A DNA stretch of 64,000 nt from Bacilli bacterium (lineage in GTDB: Bacteria; Bacillota_I; Bacilli_A; RFN20; CAG-826). The notes below the pieces were generated by a model, which made no database searches, was not told where the DNA came from, and worked only from the letters and a program-made list of their open reading frames with translations. Shown piece after piece: positions 8,012 through 18,049 of this stretch (within the stretch, counting starts at the first letter, position 1; each line of letters starts with the position of its first letter). The position numbers and the translations under genes were made by a program. The DNA is taken from assembly GCA_035326105.1 (NCBI GenBank), contig DAOKYO010000002.1:620001-684000 (forward strand), in the 5' to 3' direction.

Positions 8012-10570
8012 TTAGTTTCTTTTTTTACTTGAGCGATTTACAAAGTAGAGAAGAGATATTATTCCCGCAAAACCGATGCCAAATATTAACATCATCCACG
8101 GATTGGAAGCGGCTAATGGCTCACGTCCATCTCTTAATGAAAGCAGATTCCCACTGCTATCACTCGCGAACGGTTCATAACCATATTTGTTAACGATAAA
8201 TTGATAACGGGCGCGCGCGGAAGCAATATCTTCATCGCTTGAGGTAATAAATGCATCTTTTGCCTCGTCCATCATAAAGGAATACTCATCTGTTAGTTGA
8301 TCCCAATTAGTCAAACTTACATTAAGTGCTAAACACTCGTCCTTCGTCATATCGATGAAGTATCGCGCGTAAGCTTTTGCTTGATCTTCACCGGTAAAGG
8401 CGGCTCCTTGACTAGAATAATTGAGCGTAATTGATTCTAAATTGCTCACTCCCGAATCGGCTCCCGTAATTTTAAAGAACGTAGCATCTTCCACGTTATA
8501 TGTTAGAACATCTCCACTGATAACAGGCGAAACAGCAGATGAGGGATTTTGACTCAAACCGACAAACAGATTAGGTACCCCCGCACTACTGCCCGTTTTA
8601 GTAAGAATGATTGAAGTCATCGGACTGAGAGCTTCGTTGTTATAAAAGGCAGAAACGCCCGATCCTTTTTTTACCTGGATAGAACTGTTAAAATTTGCCA
8701 CATTTTTGAGCGTAAAATTTTGTCCTTCCAACTTGTATGTTGTTGCCGATGTTGGATAAGCAGTTGGAAAACCTGAGTTAATAGTTAAGACCTCTTGGGT
8801 GATACTGCTCGGATTTGCCTCTGCCCCATCGTTGGTTACTAAAACATCGTAGTTTCCCACTAAACCCTGATAGCGAATTGTCACTTCCTGTTGACCTAAT
8901 TTACTCGTGTCAATTGAATCGTAGGTATAATTGGTAATGATACTATCTTCGCCCAGTTCATCTACATAATGGGCAACTATGCCATTAGGAGCAAAGTCAC
9001 TCATATAAGGAATATACTTATCGGCACCGGTGCTATCAATCCATAAATATGGTTCACCATCGGTGGCTACTTGAATTTTAACCGTATCGGTAAATCCACC
9101 GTCTTCACTTGTCGCCGTTAAGACCGAAATGCCTTTTTTAATTCCTTTGACCAATCCGTTTTCATCCACGGAGGCCACGGACGGAACTGATGATGACCAA
9201 TTGATCGTCTTATTGCTGGCGTTGGTCGGCAAAACCGTCGCTGCGATGGAAGTTTCTTGTCCGATATCCAAATTAACAACGTCCGGCGTAATGCTTATTC
9301 CCGTCGCCGCGACCAAATTAGGATCGACGGTAATCGTTAGTGAATCAACTTTTCCGCCATCACTCGTTGTCGCTTTAATAACCGTCGTTCCGCCCATTTT
9401 TCCACTAACAAGTCCCGAAGAGGAAACAGTCGCAACAGCGGGATTGCTTGATTCCCAAGAAACGCCTTTTTCACTGGCGTTAGTCGGTAAAACTTCCGCT
9501 TTCATTTGCGTACTCATATTGATGCCAATCGTAGTTTTCAAACTGCTTACACTGACACTTTCAACCGCTACTGGTTCCGAATAGGTGGCGATGGCGTTTA
9601 ATACCGCCTCGGTAGGAGCACTTTGGTTTGGCTCCGGTAAATACTGATAAATGCGGCCGGCGTACTCTGGGTGATCGATAAAAGGATTACGGGCATGATG
9701 CCATCTTTCGGCGACCGTCTGATTACGGGCAATTTCAAATTCGCCCGGCGGTTCTAAATAATGCCATTTAAGCAAAACGGATAACTTGCCAATATAACCT
9801 TCCTTGAGCGTTACGTTATTATCGTGAAGCGTAACAACATAGGTGCTGTTGTTTTTGTAGCGCGTTGCGACGTACATTAAAATGCGGGCAATCTTTCCCC
9901 GTTCACCTGCCGCCGGATAAAACTGATCATCATTTTGACCGTTAGAATTATTAAAAGCCGAAGAATAAACATAACTATCCGGAGTTCCGTCTCCATAGTC
10001 GTAACTTCCTAATTCGGGAACTTTGTAGCTACTGTCAAAGCTAAGTTCATCAAACGCGGACGAGCCCCGTTTTGAGTTAACTCCCGAATCAGCCGGCCAG
10101 ACATTGAAAGCGTCCGCTCCCGGACTTCCAGCCGATTCAGTTCTTGTGCCATTTCCATACCAAGAAGCCGGCCAAACATGTTCTTTATTTGAACTAGAAG
10201 GCATACTGCCGGCAGAAAAAGTGCGATAACTATTGGTATAGACCATCCGCATTTTACCCGGATGAGAACTATCAACATCCGAATATTGATAAATATCCGG
10301 TAAGGAACTATAGGAGTGATTGACAAAGCCGCTGCTCGTCAAAGTGGAAAGGGCCACCATCAAGTTTTCGCCAGTCAAAGAGTCATCAATCCCGTTATAA
10401 TAGTTATCCGCATCGGCATAATCGCCGGCACCGCTATCAGCGTTAGCCAATAAAGCATTCGTGTGTAGATAATTACTTATCGCCTCAACGGGTGTAAGCG
10501 AAAAAGGAACTACCAATCCCGTTACGGTTAAGGTGCCCAAAAAAAGGCGCCTTAAATTATTCTTACCCAT
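8012..10570 (-). CDS. Secreted endonuclease I with Big2 domains
   Basis: 852 residues. A signal peptide (about 1-30) is followed by an endonuclease I domain (about 45-330) with NKEHVWPASWYG, holding the general-base His, and the Asn of GVNSKRGSS. Two bacterial Ig-like Big2 domains follow (about 335-500; pattern LPTNAS..VSWESSNPAVATV), then a Big3-like domain and an all-beta region. A C-terminal transmembrane helix ends in Lys/Arg (NRSSKKRN), so the protein is probably anchored outside the membrane. The likely job is degradation of extracellular DNA. ATG 10570 has GGAG upstream; a start at 10618 is less likely. Confidence 0.85.
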   Translation of the reverse strand: MGKNNLRRLFLGTLTVTGLVVPFSLTPVEAISNYLHTNALLANADSGAGDYADADNYYNGIDDSLTGENLMVALSTLTSSGFVNHSYSSLPDIYQYSDVDSSHPGKMRMVYTNSYRTFSAGSMPSSSNKEHVWPASWYGNGTRTESAGSPGADAFNVWPADSGVNSKRGSSAFDELSFDSSYKVPELGSYDYGDGTPDSYVYSSAFNNSNGQNDDQFYPAAGERGKIARILMYVATRYKNNSTYVVTLHDNNVTLKEGYIGKLSVLLKWHYLEPPGEFEIARNQTVAERWHHARNPFIDHPEYAGRIYQYLPEPNQSAPTEAVLNAIATYSEPVAVESVSVSSLKTTIGINMSTQMKAEVLPTNASEKGVSWESSNPAVATVSSSGLVSGKMGGTTVIKATTSDGGKVDSLTITVDPNLVAATGISITPDVVNLDIGQETSIAATVLPTNASNKTINWSSSVPSVASVDENGLVKGIKKGISVLTATSEDGGFTDTVKIQVATDGEPYLWIDSTGADKYIPYMSDFAPNGIVAHYVDELGEDSIITNYTYDSIDTSKLGQQEVTIRYQGLVGNYDVLVTNDGAEANPSSITQEVLTINSGFPTAYPTSATTYKLEGQNFTLKNVANFNSSIQVKKGSGVSAFYNNEALSPMTSIILTKTGSSAGVPNLFVGLSQNPSSAVSPVISGDVLTYNVEDATFFKITGADSGVSNLESITLNYSSQGAAFTGEDQAKAYARYFIDMTKDECLALNVSLTNWDQLTDEYSFMMDEAKDAFITSSDEDIASARARYQFIVNKYGYEPFASDSSGNLLSLRDGREPLAASNPWMMLIFGIGFAGIISLLYFVNRSSKKRN

Positions 10571-10710
10571 ACCATAATCTCCGTTCTTATATGTGGGTCT
10601 ATTATAACCAACCCCCAATCAAAAACAAAGTATTTTTCCGTAGTTAAGTCAATTAAGTAATTAAAAAAACATATTTATTTGAGCAAAAGATATTAAACGA
10701 TATTAAAATG

Positions 10711-11187
10711 TCAAAACAAAGAAATGTCTATCTTTTTAATCAAACCGATTTTTTTATTTATAAACCCACCATAGTTCATAAAAGAAAGGGTATTGTCATC
10801 AATAATCGCAAAGTTTCCTCCGACAAAATCGCCGGGGTTTATAAAGGTGATTCCATCACGTACGAAGAAATCACGATGATGGGTATGCCCAAAAATAACA
10901 ATGTTCGCTTCCCGCCGTTTTGCTTCCTCAATTAGTTTCTCATAACCGCGCTTGGTTTGGTAACGATGAGAATGCGTCAAAAGGATCTTTCGGTGATTAA
11001 AGGTTATCACGACATCATTGCTTTCAAAACTGTCGCAATTTCCCGCGACATAGTAGGCTTGATGATTATCCAGCAAAAGTTTGGTATCAGCATCCATATC
11101 TCCCGCATGAAATATGGCATCATATTCATAGCTTAATATCGGTTCAATTGATCGATAATGGGAGTCACTGATCAGCAAAATTTTCAT
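10711..11187 (-). CDS. YfcE/MJ0936-type metallophosphodiesterase
   Basis: 158 residues of the calcineurin-like phosphoesterase fold. The metal-binding motifs are in order: DSH near residue 8, GDMD near 30, GNCD near 50, THSH near 73 and GHTHH near 99, then INPGDFVGG. Family members hydrolyse phosphodiesters such as bis-pNPP in vitro; the natural substrate is unknown. It overlaps the stop of the upstream alcohol dehydrogenase by one base, so the two are co-translated. Confidence 0.88.
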   Translation of the reverse strand: MKILLISDSHYRSIEPILSYEYDAIFHAGDMDADTKLLLDNHQAYYVAGNCDSFESNDVVITFNHRKILLTHSHRYQTKRGYEKLIEEAKRREANIVIFGHTHHRDFFVRDGITFINPGDFVGGNFAIIDDNTLSFMNYGGFINKKIGLIKKIDISLF

Positions 11188-12353
11188 CAGAAACTTTCCT
11201 TGAGAATTTTATAGACATCATCTGCTGTAAGTGTCTGGTACGATGTCGGATAGCAACTAACTGAGGACGCAATTGCTTTTAACTTGCTGTCATCATTTAT
11301 GCCTAACTCTCTAAGTGAAGAACACATTTTACTCTTTTTGATAAAAGAAGCTAAAGCATCGATACCTTCATTAGCAATTTCTAAATCACTTTTTTTATCG
11401 GGATCAACATCAAAAACATTGATTGCAAACTTTCTGAAACGGGCGATAGCAAATGGTATCTTTTGCCGGTAATAAGCGATAGAGACGGCCGCTAATCCCA
11501 TACCATGGGCAACATCGTAATAAGCGCCGATTTGATGCTCGATGGCATGAACTTCCCAATCACCATCTTTTCCGGGGTCGATCGTGCCATTTAAGGCCAT
11601 CGTGGCATCCCACATAATATTACTCCGGGCGACATAATCATGAGGATTTTCAATCGCGACTTTTGTATTTCTCATCACATTCTTCAGCATCGCTTCCGCT
11701 AGATCATCCGAAAGATTATCACTATCATCCGCGCTAAAGTAAGTTTCCATAATATGCGACATAATATCAAAAATACCACTTAACATTTGATATTCCGGAA
11801 CCGAATAAGTGAACTCCGGATTTAAGATTGAAAATTTAGGATTAAGTTCTATATAACCAGTTCCCTTTTTTAAAATTTCCTTTGTATTAGTAATAACCGT
11901 ACCCCCGTTCATCTCTGAACCGGTACCCGCCATCGTCAAAATGGAGGCGATCGGTATCAGTTTTTGGGAAATTGGTTCGTGCTTTATCCAAAACCGATTC
12001 CAGGCATCATCATGATAACTGGCTAACGATACGGCCTTAGCACAATCAATGGTTGAACCTCCTCCTACCGCCAGGATTAAATCAATCTTTTTTTCGCGCA
12101 CCAGCTTTGCCCCTTCCAAAACTTTTTCATATGTTGGATTGGGCATAATTCCGGAAAATTCAGTAATATCGACTTTACATTTTTTTAGTATGCCTATGAC
12201 CAAATCATAAATACCATTTCTTTTTATCGAACCGCCACCATACGCTAAAAGAATGTGCTGATATTTTCCATCTATTTCCTCTTTTAAATTGTCTAAAGTT
12301 CCGACTCCAAAATATATTTTGGTAGGATTGTGATAAATAAAATTTCCACGCAT
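11187..12353 (-). CDS. Iron-containing alcohol dehydrogenase (butanol dehydrogenase type)
   Basis: 388 residues of the iron-dependent alcohol dehydrogenase family. It shows the NAD(P) loop GGGSTIDCAKA near residue 98, and metal-binding residues in FDIMSHIMETYFS, EHQIGAYYDVAHGMGLA and nearby. It reduces aldehydes to alcohols, typically with NADPH (BdhA/YqhD-like branch), helping redox balance in fermentation. It is the first gene of a two-gene unit with the phosphodiesterase. The aldehyde substrate cannot be told from sequence. Confidence 0.9.
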   Translation of the reverse strand: MRGNFIYHNPTKIYFGVGTLDNLKEEIDGKYQHILLAYGGGSIKRNGIYDLVIGILKKCKVDITEFSGIMPNPTYEKVLEGAKLVREKKIDLILAVGGGSTIDCAKAVSLASYHDDAWNRFWIKHEPISQKLIPIASILTMAGTGSEMNGGTVITNTKEILKKGTGYIELNPKFSILNPEFTYSVPEYQMLSGIFDIMSHIMETYFSADDSDNLSDDLAEAMLKNVMRNTKVAIENPHDYVARSNIMWDATMALNGTIDPGKDGDWEVHAIEHQIGAYYDVAHGMGLAAVSIAYYRQKIPFAIARFRKFAINVFDVDPDKKSDLEIANEGIDALASFIKKSKMCSSLRELGINDDSKLKAIASSVSCYPTSYQTLTADDVYKILKESF

Positions 12354-12420
12354 AACATTACCTCGCTATTTAATTATAGCAAAGGTGAGTATGTTGTTAT
12401 CATCATAATGATTTATTTAC

Positions 12421-12444
12421 AAAAAAAGGTGACGTTTTGTCACC
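12421..12444 (-). terminator. Terminator of endonuclease I locus (minus strand)
   Basis: On the minus strand GGTGAC-AAAAC-GTCACC is followed by seven Ts. A second perfect 11-bp inverted repeat, ATATGTTCATC with GATGAACATAT, lies at 12452-12486 between it and the stop codon. Confidence 0.85.
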
Positions 12445-12504
12445 CTGTACAATATGTTCATCCGGATGGGAATGAGATGAACATATAGCAACCAATTGAT
12501 AATT

Positions 12505-14039
12505 CTATATGACGTTAGGATCTCCGTTTTCAAAAATAAGGCTGGCAATACTTTGTGAATAAAAGTCGATAAATGGATTTCGATTACCTTGAATATTGAA
12601 TATCGCTTGATTCCTGGATATTTCCTCTACTGATACGGGATCTATACTATTCCACACGAGAAGAGTATTAAGATAGCCATAGTACGTAGTCCCTTCAACT
12701 GCATTAACATCTCCTTCATTCACCAACGTTAGGTGTGGATACATGAGTGTCATATAGAATAAGACCCGAGCGATATCGCCTATAAACTCCTCCCCCGGGT
12801 AAAAGGCGTTACTTTGTAAGTAAGGAGATTTAGAGGCACCATTTGTCTCTCCGAAGAAGTGGTCACTATGAAGCGTTTGGTTGGCGTAGCGAGCCGCACT
12901 CCATAAATTATGCATATCCGAGAAGTGACCTTTGTTCGTCTGCTCCGGGCGATAGTCAAATGATCCGTCATTAACTTCGTAATCGACATAACTGGCAAGC
13001 GATCTACTTTTATTTGATGGCATAATCCTCATATTTGAACATGCCCAAATATGCTCGCGATCTACCGAATAAGTTCCATAACCATCTATGGCATAATTTC
13101 CGCCTGATGGCCAACCCCCTAAAGGGATTACTATGTCGGTATCATCGTAGAGAATATACTGGCCCCCCTTAGTCGAGTTTGTTATATCAATATCAGTTGA
13201 ATTTTGATATTGAACATAAGAAACCGTGTCTCTTAAAACGAAGGCCAAATCAGCGACAATGTCGGCACTTTCAAAAAGCGGCGAATAATAGTTGTTATAG
13301 CCCGACCAATTCAATTTTGTTTCTGAATCAGAAGTAAAAACAGAATTTGTTGATGATGAAGAAACGGATGAATCGTCGGGCGAAGCTATTCCGAGCAGAG
13401 CGCGTAATCGTGGACGGTTAGCCCAGTAAATGCTAGGCCGGAGTTTGTACCCGAAGATTTTAGTCCTATCCCAAAGCGTAAATATGAATTTTCCGGGATT
13501 AATCCTTGCGTGTTTACAACTAAGATTTTCGCAGTGGATTCTAAACCGGCATCAATATCGACCACCGTAGTCCATACGGTTCCTGAAGAAGAATACTGGA
13601 CGTAGAAATGCTCGACATTGTCGGCTGTACCAAATGTGGCCGCGCCAGATAGTGTCAAGGCATCTATTGGTCTTTCAAAAGTAAATTTAGTCTTTATATT
13701 AGCCCAAGCCGTCGTGTCATCCGTTTGAACAGCTGAAGCCAGCTTTCCGCCTAATCTAGTTCCATCTTTTAAACTAAGATTAGCATAATCCGCTTCCCAT
13801 GGAGATTTTGTCGAAGAATAACCCGTGGTGGTAACATTCGTAGATAAATCTGTATTAGCATATGGTTGATTTGCGCTATCTCCGCCGTCCAAGAAGTTGA
13901 ACGTCATAAAAGCACTACTTGAGGCTTCGGCATTAGCGGGAAAGATTCGGCTGACATCTCCTATTTTGGAAGCTATTAGAATTGATCCACAAAGGATGGT
14001 GGAAATAAACGCAAACGTAAGTTGTTTTTTGGCTTTCAT
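12505..14039 (-). pseudogene. Secreted endonuclease I, frameshifted
   Basis: The N-terminal part (14039 to 13386) has ATG with AAAGGAGAAC upstream, a signal peptide and a beta-rich domain, and ends at TAG after HDYALCSE. The C-terminal part continues in another frame without a start of its own. It begins with a Ser-rich linker (SPDDSSVSSSSTNS) and then the endonuclease I domain (DREHVWACS, SDMHNLW, NPFIDFYS). Together they match the domain order of the intact paralog at 24655-26148. One missing base near 13386-13395 would join them. There is no slippery homopolymer at the site. Either a recent pseudogene or an assembly error. Confidence 0.8.
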
Positions 14040-14156
14040 GATGTTCTCCTTTACAAAAATCATCCTTGAAATTTTGATTTTTGTTTGATGTTTTTTCATC
14101 AATATAATTTATGATAATTTAAGATAACCTTATAGGCCTATCCATTAGCAAGCGTC

Positions 14157-14188
14157 ATGTAATGAAAACATACTTTTTTGTAATAAAA
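14157..14188 (-). promoter_or_regulatory. Putative LytTR direct-repeat box
   Basis: TGTAATGAAA (14158-14167) and TGTAATAAAA (14179-14188) repeat at exactly 21 bp. This is the spacing expected for AgrA/LytTR dimers. On the minus strand a TATAAG -10-like element lies about 23 bases downstream, before the frameshifted endonuclease gene at 14039. It is similar to the boxes at 19551 and 22456. Confidence 0.55.
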
Positions 14189-14296
14189 CTAAAATCGTTT
14201 TTTAAAAAATCGCCATCAAAAATCGAAGTTAAAAATCTTCAAACCAATAGCAAATTAACTTTTAATATAAAAGTAAATCATTTAAACTTTAAATAT

Positions 14297-14755
14297 ATGG
14301 AATTCACGAATAAATTTGATTTTATCAAGGGCAAACGCATTGACTTAATAATTCAAAGCAAGGATGGGGGAAACGATAAAATAATCCCTTTTTACTATTT
14401 TTCGATTGTTCTTCACGATACTGTTTGTGAAGTGGGTAAAATTAGTTTACGGATTGGCCATAATCATCATTCTTTCTTCAATGGCAATATCGGTTATGAA
14501 GTATATGAAGGTTATCGGGGACACAACTACGCTTTTGAGGCTATAAAAACGATTGTTCCTCTGGCGATATTTCACGATATGGATTATTTGATTTTAACTT
14601 GTGCCGCCGACAATATTCCTTCCAAAAAAACAATTGAAAAAACGGGAGCTGTTTTTTTGAAAAGCGTAACTCCGCCTTCGGATTACGTTTTTTACTTTAA
14701 AGATATTCCCCCGTATTGCATCTATCGCCTAAATATTAAAAAAGAGGAATTATAA
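14297..14755 (+). CDS. GNAT-family N-acetyltransferase
   Basis: About 152 residues. The GNAT core includes CEVGKISLRIG, the acetyl-CoA loop region YRGHNYAFEA, and a C-terminal SKKTIEKTGA motif like RimJ-type enzymes. The substrate is unknown. An ATG at 14162 in the same frame would add 45 poorly conserved, Lys-rich residues, but it falls inside a putative regulatory box. The family normally starts close to the EFTNKFDF motif, so 14297 is preferred, although neither start has a good ribosome site. It runs directly into the next gene. Confidence 0.75.
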   Translation: MEFTNKFDFIKGKRIDLIIQSKDGGNDKIIPFYYFSIVLHDTVCEVGKISLRIGHNHHSFFNGNIGYEVYEGYRGHNYAFEAIKTIVPLAIFHDMDYLILTCAADNIPSKKTIEKTGAVFLKSVTPPSDYVFYFKDIPPYCIYRLNIKKEEL

Positions 14756-15811
14756 GTGTTTAAAAACAAAAATGACCGCGTATTCTCCCGGATTTACTTG
14801 TGGCTAACGTTTTCTTCTTTATTTATTTTCATAGTTTGCTTGGGCACCAGCGCCTATCTGCTGAGTGAACTTCCTTTTTTAACGGCCAAAACTACAGGCG
14901 TGATTTTGGCAATTGTTTCTCTTATTGCATTTGGCTTCTGTTTGACAATTATTTTCACTGGTCGAAAAAGATATATCGCCATTATCGATCGACGTAAACA
15001 GGAAAAAAATCAAGCTATCCTTGATTCATATTTGAAAGGATCTCATCATCTCAATATATTCTATGTTATTGTTAACGATTCGACGGGCTTTAAAAATGGC
15101 AGTCAACTAGAAATAAATGAGGCGGAGATAACATTTGAAAATTTGGTTTTACCATGGTCAATGATCGCTTCGCCTGAGTATGTAATGTTTAATGGTCTTT
15201 GGTTCATCAGCCTTGGCAAAGAAAAATATCGCGGCGACCATTGGAATGGCATTTTACTTTTATCGGTTCCGGAAGCAATTAAAATTGTTGAGCACTATCT
15301 AGTTCCCATCGATGAAACTCAATTTAGGCAGACGGAAGCGGAACAAACAAAAGTAGTGAAATCCGAAATAGTCTGGGGGAAAAACAGATTGCTGTTTTGG
15401 GAACGGATTGTTTTTATTACTTTATCCTTCCTTATTCCGTTGCTTATGGGCTTAATCATTTCCTTAAAGTTTAAACTGGAAACGTTGGGTACTGTTTTTA
15501 GTACCGGCTTAAGCGTCATTCTTATTGTCGGTGTGTACCCTTGGTTTTTTGCTCGAGGAATAAAAAACAATTATTTTATTAGCAAAATAGGAATCGGTTA
15601 CGCTTGGGGAAGGAAAAGCTTTTTTATTCCCTGGGATAATATTTACTCACTGGAAGTAATTAATCGAAAGATTCTTATCCGGTATCATTTCGAAAACGAA
15701 TCTCAAACTGACGTTGGAATTTTAAAAATAAAATATAATGCCCGGGTGATTAAAGAGATTAAAAAAATAAATAATGAATATCTTACAAACATCCGAATTT
15801 TAGATGATTAA
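14756..15811 (+). CDS. Membrane protein of unknown function
   Basis: 351 residues with a GTG start right after the GNAT stop and AGAGGA upstream. Two transmembrane helices lie near 15-65, a soluble region covers about 75-210, two more helices lie near 215-265, and a C-terminal soluble part (about 270-351) has alternating beta strands. The repeated pattern of helix pair plus PH/YcxB-like strand-rich domain is suggestive, but I cannot assign a family. Probably co-transcribed with the GNAT gene. Confidence 0.7.
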   Translation: MFKNKNDRVFSRIYLWLTFSSLFIFIVCLGTSAYLLSELPFLTAKTTGVILAIVSLIAFGFCLTIIFTGRKRYIAIIDRRKQEKNQAILDSYLKGSHHLNIFYVIVNDSTGFKNGSQLEINEAEITFENLVLPWSMIASPEYVMFNGLWFISLGKEKYRGDHWNGILLLSVPEAIKIVEHYLVPIDETQFRQTEAEQTKVVKSEIVWGKNRLLFWERIVFITLSFLIPLLMGLIISLKFKLETLGTVFSTGLSVILIVGVYPWFFARGIKNNYFISKIGIGYAWGRKSFFIPWDNIYSLEVINRKILIRYHFENESQTDVGILKIKYNARVIKEIKKINNEYLTNIRILDD

Positions 15812-15876
15812 TTGCCATATTTATTCGTCTTTTAGCATCAAATTGTTTATAATAAATAATATATGGGGTAGAGAGT

Positions 15877-16740
15877 ATGAAAGCAATATTTGGTGTTAAT
15901 CAAACTGATAGCAAAAACAATCTGACTGGGGATGAAGATGCTTTTGTGACAGCTGAAGTCGATCAATTTCAAAAGGAAAAGTTAGATCACTGCATGCAGT
16001 TGGCCACCGAGCAGACACGGCGTACTGATTTTCCTTTGTGGCTAAAAATCGTTCAACTGGTTTTGCTTCTTACCTGGATTATTGTCATCGGATCTATAGT
16101 TAAAGCCCTAATTGATGAGATTCCCTTATCCACAATGTATAGCAACGCCCCTTTTCTTTTTTATCTTGCACCCATCGCTTTTATCGCCTGGTTATTTCTA
16201 TATTTTTATGGCAAGAGCAGAAAAAAATCGACGGAGAATAGTGAAGACTATAAAAATGCCGAGGACTATTGTAATCAAGTTCTAGCGGAATCAGAAGCGC
16301 AACTCCAGATTCCAAACGATGCCGAAAGAATCGACATTCTTTCTTTTTTCTACAAAAAGGACAATGAGGATTTAAAACCAATCAATAAGGGATTCACGAC
16401 TTTTGTTAATTTTGAAAAACAAGTCTATGCGGATGACAAAAAGTTTTATTTGGCCGATGCCGCCAGAGTCATCGGTTTGGCTAAAGACGAGATGAAAACA
16501 ATTGTTAAGATTAATAAAAAAACTTCCCTCCCTAGCTGGAATAAAGAAGAAGGCATTCAGAGTTCTAAGTATTTGCTTTACCATATGACCGTAAATAATT
16601 ATGGTATGATTTTTATTAAATCTTACTTTCGGTTGGAACTTGAGCATGAAGAAGAAATATATGTCTTATACTTTCCACCTTATGAACTGTCTATCATTGA
16701 ACGTCTAACGGGTTTAAAATATGTTGATGAACAAAAGTAA
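15877..16740 (+). CDS. Membrane protein of unknown function
   Basis: 287 residues. A charged N-terminus (1-50) is followed by two transmembrane helices (about 57-78 and 91-109), then a cytosolic domain of about 170 residues rich in Lys and Asp. It has its own start 65 bases after the preceding gene and converges with the EAL gene. No recognised motif is present. It could form a functional pair with the membrane protein before it. Confidence 0.7.
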   Translation: MKAIFGVNQTDSKNNLTGDEDAFVTAEVDQFQKEKLDHCMQLATEQTRRTDFPLWLKIVQLVLLLTWIIVIGSIVKALIDEIPLSTMYSNAPFLFYLAPIAFIAWLFLYFYGKSRKKSTENSEDYKNAEDYCNQVLAESEAQLQIPNDAERIDILSFFYKKDNEDLKPINKGFTTFVNFEKQVYADDKKFYLADAARVIGLAKDEMKTIVKINKKTSLPSWNKEEGIQSSKYLLYHMTVNNYGMIFIKSYFRLELEHEEEIYVLYFPPYELSIIERLTGLKYVDEQK

Positions 16741-16756
16741 CCTCAGTTAATTGAAA

Positions 16757-17992
16757 TTATATTTTCAGTATTTCACTAATACCCATCGGTCGATAATATA
16801 AGTATCCTTGTATAATGAAGCAATTGTTTTCCAATAGAAATTCTTTTTGACTATGCTCCTCCACGCCCTCAGCTATTACCTTTAGATTCAAGTTCTTTGC
16901 TAGAGTAATTATTGAAATAATTATCGCTTTACTCTTTTCCCCGAAATCGGTTCTAAAAAACCGGCTGTCGATTTTAACTTCTTCAACCGGAAGTTCAAAA
17001 AGACGTGACAAATTATTATGCCCCGTTCCAAAGTCATCAAGCGATATTTTGAAACCTAATTTTTTAAACTTCTTAATTTGTTTGATTAATCTGTATTTAT
17101 TAAAAATGGGTTGATCTTCGGTTAGTTCAAATGTAATGTGCTGAGGAACTACTCGATACGTTTTTATTGCTTGGATGACTAAAGTAAAAAAAGCTTCCGC
17201 TTGCATGGCATAGTAACTTACGTTAATCGAAATTGAAGCTGCAGGAAAACGCATTTGGATTTTATCATAATCGGCAAAAACCAGTTTGATTATGTAGGCG
17301 TCTAACTCCGGCATATATCCATATCTTTGAGCAATGGGAATAAAAGTAGTCGGGCTTATTGTGCCAAGGGTTGGACTATACCATCGACAGAGAACTTCAA
17401 AACCGACAATCTGTTTACTTCTAATATCCACTTGAGGTTGATAGCAAACGCTGATCTCTTTCTCTTTTAATGCCGGGCATAGTGATAGATGAACATCGGT
17501 TTCAACACCTGTCTTTTTTAAAAAACGCGGGTGGTATGCACACCAGAATTGGCCCGGATCAGCGCATATTGAATCCACGGCAAGATTGGCCTTTGCCAAA
17601 AGAAGATCTCCTTTTGGATCGTCATCCGGATATGTGGCCCATCCATATTTCAATAACAGGGGAAACGAATTTCTATGGAAGGCACTTTTAAAGAAGAAGT
17701 TAAAATTATCTTGTGTATGGATCCATTCTTCATTTTTTAAAAGAATAATCGTTAGCGAATGTCGTTCTAATTCGTATATTTCTATCTCGCTTTCATATAT
17801 TCTTTTCAAGTATTCTATAAGCATATTGCTTAATTCCCGAATTTGCTGATGACCAATCATCAACTCGAGATTGATATAATTCAAAATTTTTGCATGAATG
17901 ATTTTAAATGACGGAATACCTTTACTGATATGATGGCTTATGCTGTTTTGAAAGGTCTTAAAATCATTTCTCACCGAATTAGGTTTTCTCAT
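16757..17992 (-). CDS. EAL-domain cyclic-di-GMP phosphodiesterase
   Basis: 411 residues. The N-terminal 160 residues resemble a degenerate GGDEF domain without the GGDEF motif. The EAL domain (about 175-411) has EVL at 199-201, the Asn of SINVS, ELTED, the DDFGTG loop, VKID, IAEGVE and QGYLYYRP. The metal-binding and catalytic residues are all in place, so c-di-GMP hydrolysis to pGpG is likely. No transmembrane segment is seen. It starts 57 bases after the end of a SipW-type signal peptidase gene on the same strand, so it may share a transcript with the surface-protein locus and link it to biofilm control. Confidence 0.88.
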   Translation of the reverse strand: MRKPNSVRNDFKTFQNSISHHISKGIPSFKIIHAKILNYINLELMIGHQQIRELSNMLIEYLKRIYESEIEIYELERHSLTIILLKNEEWIHTQDNFNFFFKSAFHRNSFPLLLKYGWATYPDDDPKGDLLLAKANLAVDSICADPGQFWCAYHPRFLKKTGVETDVHLSLCPALKEKEISVCYQPQVDIRSKQIVGFEVLCRWYSPTLGTISPTTFIPIAQRYGYMPELDAYIIKLVFADYDKIQMRFPAASISINVSYYAMQAEAFFTLVIQAIKTYRVVPQHITFELTEDQPIFNKYRLIKQIKKFKKLGFKISLDDFGTGHNNLSRLFELPVEEVKIDSRFFRTDFGEKSKAIIISIITLAKNLNLKVIAEGVEEHSQKEFLLENNCFIIQGYLYYRPMGISEILKI

Positions 17993-18049
17993 ACGTTTTT
18001 TCCTTCAACCGGATATCAATCGGGCGTTATGGCAAATAAAAAGGGAGCC

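Noticed and set aside
10708..10935. Short plus-strand ORF opposite the phosphodiesterase gene
   Set aside because: It lies antisense to a clear metallophosphoesterase with all motifs; the reading shows no family features.
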